Assembly: GCF_051668705.1 (NCBI RefSeq) | Contig: NZ_CP196351.1 | Span: forward strand, 434,001-498,000 | DNA: 64,000 bases | Reading direction: 5' to 3' | From: Alterisphingorhabdus sp051668705 | Lineage (GTDB): Bacteria > Pseudomonadota > Alphaproteobacteria > Sphingomonadales > Sphingomonadaceae | In this document: positions 61,570 through 64,000 of the stretch, one piece after another | Layout: each line of letters begins with the position of its first letter | How positions within the stretch are numbered: position 1 is the first letter of the stretch | Notes under the pieces: model-generated | What the model was told of the DNA's origin: nothing | The model's input: only the letters and a program-made list of their open reading frames with translations | Databases searched by the model: none | Program-made: the position numbers and the translations under genes

Positions 61570-62781
61570 TTAATTTTCTAATGATGTCAGCAAAGTTTCT
61601 GCATCGGGTTGTTCAGCGGCTTTTGCCTGTCCCTCGGCCCGGGCAATATAGCCTTTCGATTTTTCAACTTCGTCGGACAATGTGGTGACCGTTGTTTTCA
61701 TCGTCTCCAGAGACTTCATCTTGAAGTCATCAATATGATCCATTGTGTCATAAATATTCTGGAACGCACGCTGTAATGTTTCCAGCGGGATGGTTGACGC
61801 GGCGGCCTGCTCATGAATCTGCGCAGACTGGTTTTTCAGCATATCGCCAGTGCTATCAATAATGCCTGCTGTGGTGGCGTTGAGCGACGTAATTTGCTCC
61901 AGCACAAGTTTTTGCCCGACCAGCGCCTGCGCAACAGTAACTGCAGTGCGCAGTGCGCCGACGGTTGTTGTGCTGGCGCGGTCAACGCCTTTGACCAGCT
62001 CGATATTGTTCTTCTTGACCAGATCTAGCGCGAGATACCCCTGAACGGTGACGGCCATCTGGGTCAGCAAATCCTGTGTGCGCTGGCGGACATAGAATAA
62101 GGCTGTCTCGCGAATGGCCTTTGCTTTCGCCGGATCGGAAATATCCAGATCGTTCGCTTTCTCTTCAAGCCGAGCATCCATGACCTTTGAGATATGAATC
62201 ATTTGCTCAAGTCGACCCATTGCTGCCCAGAGATTTTGCCGTTCAACATCAATCGCGGCATTGTCCATCAGCAATTCGTCTTTGCCGCCTGCCAGTCGGC
62301 TGAGGATAGTCTGAATATGGTCCTGGCTGGATTTATAACCGTCAAAATAGTTGCGCAGCTTATTGCCCCAAGGAATGATACCGAAGATTTTGCGCGGTGT
62401 GAGAAGATCACCCTTTTTGCCTGGGTCCAGATCTTCAACGGTGCGGCGCAATTCGGCAAGGTCTGCGCCTACGCCTTCATTTTCTCCCATGGCGCGCACT
62501 GGACGATCAAGGAAGCGGTTGGATTGGCCAGCAGCCTCCGCAATCTCCTTGCGGCCCATATTAGTCAGCTGTTCAACGCGCTTGCCAAATTCGGGGGAGT
62601 TCGCGTCTTGTGCAATCAGATCATCAACAAAACCGTCGACTTTCTCTTCCAACTTTGATTTCTGCTCTTCTGTGACGGGCACCAGACCGGCCGCCTTTTC
62701 GGGAGCAACCACAGGGACCGGATCGGGAGCTTTAAGCTCAAGGCCGATGTCCACGGTTTCGGTTTTGGTCTCGGTTGCCAT
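61570..62781 (-). CDS. TelA-family toxic-anion resistance protein
   Basis: A 403-residue helical protein of the TelA/KlaA family (tellurite-resistance and cell-envelope-stress proteins). Family segments: PEFGKRVEQLTNMGRKEI (about 63-80), FLDRPVRAM, the DLDPGKKGDL region and GYLALDLVKKNNIELVKGVDRASTTTVGALRTAVTVAQAL. 21 bases separate it from the XpaC-like gene, so they form an operon. A tellurite function is not implied by family alone. Confidence 0.9.
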   Translation of the reverse strand: MATETKTETVDIGLELKAPDPVPVVAPEKAAGLVPVTEEQKSKLEEKVDGFVDDLIAQDANSPEFGKRVEQLTNMGRKEIAEAAGQSNRFLDRPVRAMGENEGVGADLAELRRTVEDLDPGKKGDLLTPRKIFGIIPWGNKLRNYFDGYKSSQDHIQTILSRLAGGKDELLMDNAAIDVERQNLWAAMGRLEQMIHISKVMDARLEEKANDLDISDPAKAKAIRETALFYVRQRTQDLLTQMAVTVQGYLALDLVKKNNIELVKGVDRASTTTVGALRTAVTVAQALVGQKLVLEQITSLNATTAGIIDSTGDMLKNQSAQIHEQAAASTIPLETLQRAFQNIYDTMDHIDDFKMKSLETMKTTVTTLSDEVEKSKGYIARAEGQAKAAEQPDAETLLTSLEN

Positions 62782-62994
62782 CTACTATCCCTTTATCACG
62801 TTCGTTTCATTGTCAGAATGCAATCATAACCACATTCTTTCAAGCGAAAGCGTAGATTATCACTAAACTACTGTATCAACCTAGTAATACAGAGTGTCGG
62901 GTGCAAGGGCTAAGGCCGTAAACTGTCGAACAATAACAGGCTGTTATCGAAACTATTATATGGCTGTGCTTGAGGTCTAACGCGGCCTCAAAGA
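62782..62994. other. Intergenic region before TelA
   Basis: 213 bases between the TelA start (minus) and the stop of the acyl-AMP ligase (minus). It should carry the TelA promoter. No gene or hairpin is clear. Confidence 0.4.
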
Positions 62995-64000
62995 TTATGC
63001 CGCAACCTGATAAGGTTGAATTTCGCCAGAAAGATAGAGATTGCGCGCTTTGGCACGGCTTAATTTGCCGGATGATGTGCGCGGCAAGGTGCGGGGTGGT
63101 ACCAGCTCAATCACACAATTCATGCCGGTAATATTGCGCACTTTTTCGCGTATCTCTTCACGCAGGCGTAAACGCTCAGCATCATCGGATGTGCGGCATT
63201 GCACCAGTACGGCAGGGGTTTCTTCGCCGCCCGGTGTGGTCACTGCAAAGGCGGCAATATCGCCCGCTTTGAACCCAGGCAGTTGCTCGACCGCCCATTC
63301 AATATCCTGCGGCCAATGGTTTTTGCCATTGATGATAATCATATCTTTGGCGCGGCCGACAACGAACAGATAACCACCAGACATATAGCCCATATCCCCG
63401 GTGTCGAGCCAACCATCAACCAGACAGGCATCGGTTGATTCAGGATCGCGGAAATAGCTGTGCATGATGCTGGGGCCGGAACACCAGATTTTGCCAATGG
63501 CTTTTTCGGGCAGTGTCTTGCCGCTTTCCTCACGGATTTCTACGGTCATATCCTTTGCCGGCTTGCCGCAATTGACAATGGCGCGCATTCGCACTTGCCC
63601 ATCGTCGTTACCTTCACTCATGTCAGACATGCCGGAAAGGCGGGTTTCTTCCACCATCTCAACCTTAATGCCTTCACCCGGCGGCATGATTGTGACGGCC
63701 AGTGTTGCCTCTGCCAGTCCATAGCTGGGCAAAAAGGCTTTTGCGTCAAATCCGGCTGGGCCGAATGCATCGACAAAGCTCTGCATAACCTCTGGACGGA
63801 TCATATCCGCGCCATTGCCTGCCAAGCGCCAACGCGACAGGTCAAAGCGTTCTTCAACCTTTGACTGGTTGCCAATGCGGCGCGCGCAAATATCATAGCC
63901 GAAAGTCGGCGAATAGCTGATTGTTGTGCCTGTGTTACGGCTGACCATATCCAGCCATGCCAAGGGGCGACGGGCGAAATGCTCGGTGCGCAAATAGTCG
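62995..64000 (-). CDS. Fatty-acyl-AMP ligase, C-terminal part, runs off the window
   Basis: The gene has no start within the window; its 5' part lies beyond 64000. Visible adenylation motifs: LPSYGLAEATLAV, CGKPAKDMTVEI, WLDTGDMGYMSGGYLFVVGR, AKDMIIINGKNHWPQDIEWA (typical of fatty-acyl-AMP ligases, FAAL) and RTSSGKLSRAKARNLYLSGE with the catalytic Lys. FAALs activate fatty acids as acyl-adenylates for transfer to an acyl carrier protein. A polyketide or lipid pathway may follow outside the window. Confidence 0.85.
   Translation of the reverse strand, partial: DYLRTEHFARRPLAWLDMVSRNTGTTISYSPTFGYDICARRIGNQSKVEERFDLSRWRLAGNGADMIRPEVMQSFVDAFGPAGFDAKAFLPSYGLAEATLAVTIMPPGEGIKVEMVEETRLSGMSDMSEGNDDGQVRMRAIVNCGKPAKDMTVEIREESGKTLPEKAIGKIWCSGPSIMHSYFRDPESTDACLVDGWLDTGDMGYMSGGYLFVVGRAKDMIIINGKNHWPQDIEWAVEQLPGFKAGDIAAFAVTTPGGEETPAVLVQCRTSDDAERLRLREEIREKVRNITGMNCVIELVPPRTLPRTSSGKLSRAKARNLYLSGEIQPYQVAA

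Noticed and set aside
1..64000. CRISPR array or insertion sequence
   Set aside because: No regularly spaced direct repeats with unique spacers and no transposase with terminal inverted repeats were seen.

Overview
The window looks like a chromosome segment of an alphaproteobacterium of the order Sphingomonadales. The signs are the infA-maf-ribonuclease E/G-yacG-tRNA-Phe gene string, a TonB receptor / tryptophan-halogenase-like / DUF6445 type of carbohydrate locus, and moderate GC content. The order is an inference from gene content and order, not from a search.

Layout. (1) 1-2044: core genes (infA tail, maf, RNase E/G-like, yacG) and a complete tRNA-Phe. (2) About 2045-19640: an integrative and mobilizable element placed at the 3' end of tRNA-Phe. 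It has a large serine recombinase behind a LexA-type box, a TraG/VirD4-like coupling protein, a relaxase with two small accessory genes, a short tyrosine recombinase and no type IV secretion channel genes, so it would need a helper. Its cargo is AT-rich and looks like defence: a UvrD-like helicase divergent from a putative PD-(D/E)XK nuclease with a YfaP/DUF2135-like tail, a TIR-like / PLD-like / Nudix fusion, an overlapping pair ending in an ankyrin-like protein, and a RelE-like/XRE toxin-antitoxin module. (3) 19650-48204: a glucan/glucoside utilisation locus. It carries GH3, GH5 and DUF4038-type hydrolases, a gluconolactonase, gluconate permease and gluconokinase, two sugar-type MFS carriers, and a GMC oxidoreductase with its subunit 3. 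Two TIM-barrel isomerases, a Gfo/Idh protein, a LacI regulator, three full-length and one degenerate halogenase-like flavoproteins, and a large TonB receptor complete it. Three matching palindromes (half site TGACAA) lie upstream of the lipoprotein/cupin gene, between GH3 and gluconolactonase, and upstream of the TonB receptor; the locus LacI protein is the natural candidate to bind them. (4) 48233-64000: housekeeping and stress genes: glutathione-dependent formaldehyde dehydrogenase, DEAD-box helicase, uracil-DNA glycosylase, a photolyase-like protein with unusual domain order, a KAS III homologue, a flotillin/YqiJ pair, an XpaC/TelA pair and a fatty-acyl-AMP ligase cut by the window edge.

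How it fits together. In region 3, outer-membrane uptake (TonB receptor) and periplasmic hydrolases would release glucose or oxidisable glucosides. Glucose oxidised to the lactone would be opened by the gluconolactonase, imported by the GntP carrier and phosphorylated by gluconokinase to 6-phosphogluconate. The GMC/isomerase/Gfo-Idh operon looks like a separate oxidised-sugar (possibly 3-keto-glucoside) branch. The candidate undescribed biology sits mainly in the element cargo, 6975-17523.
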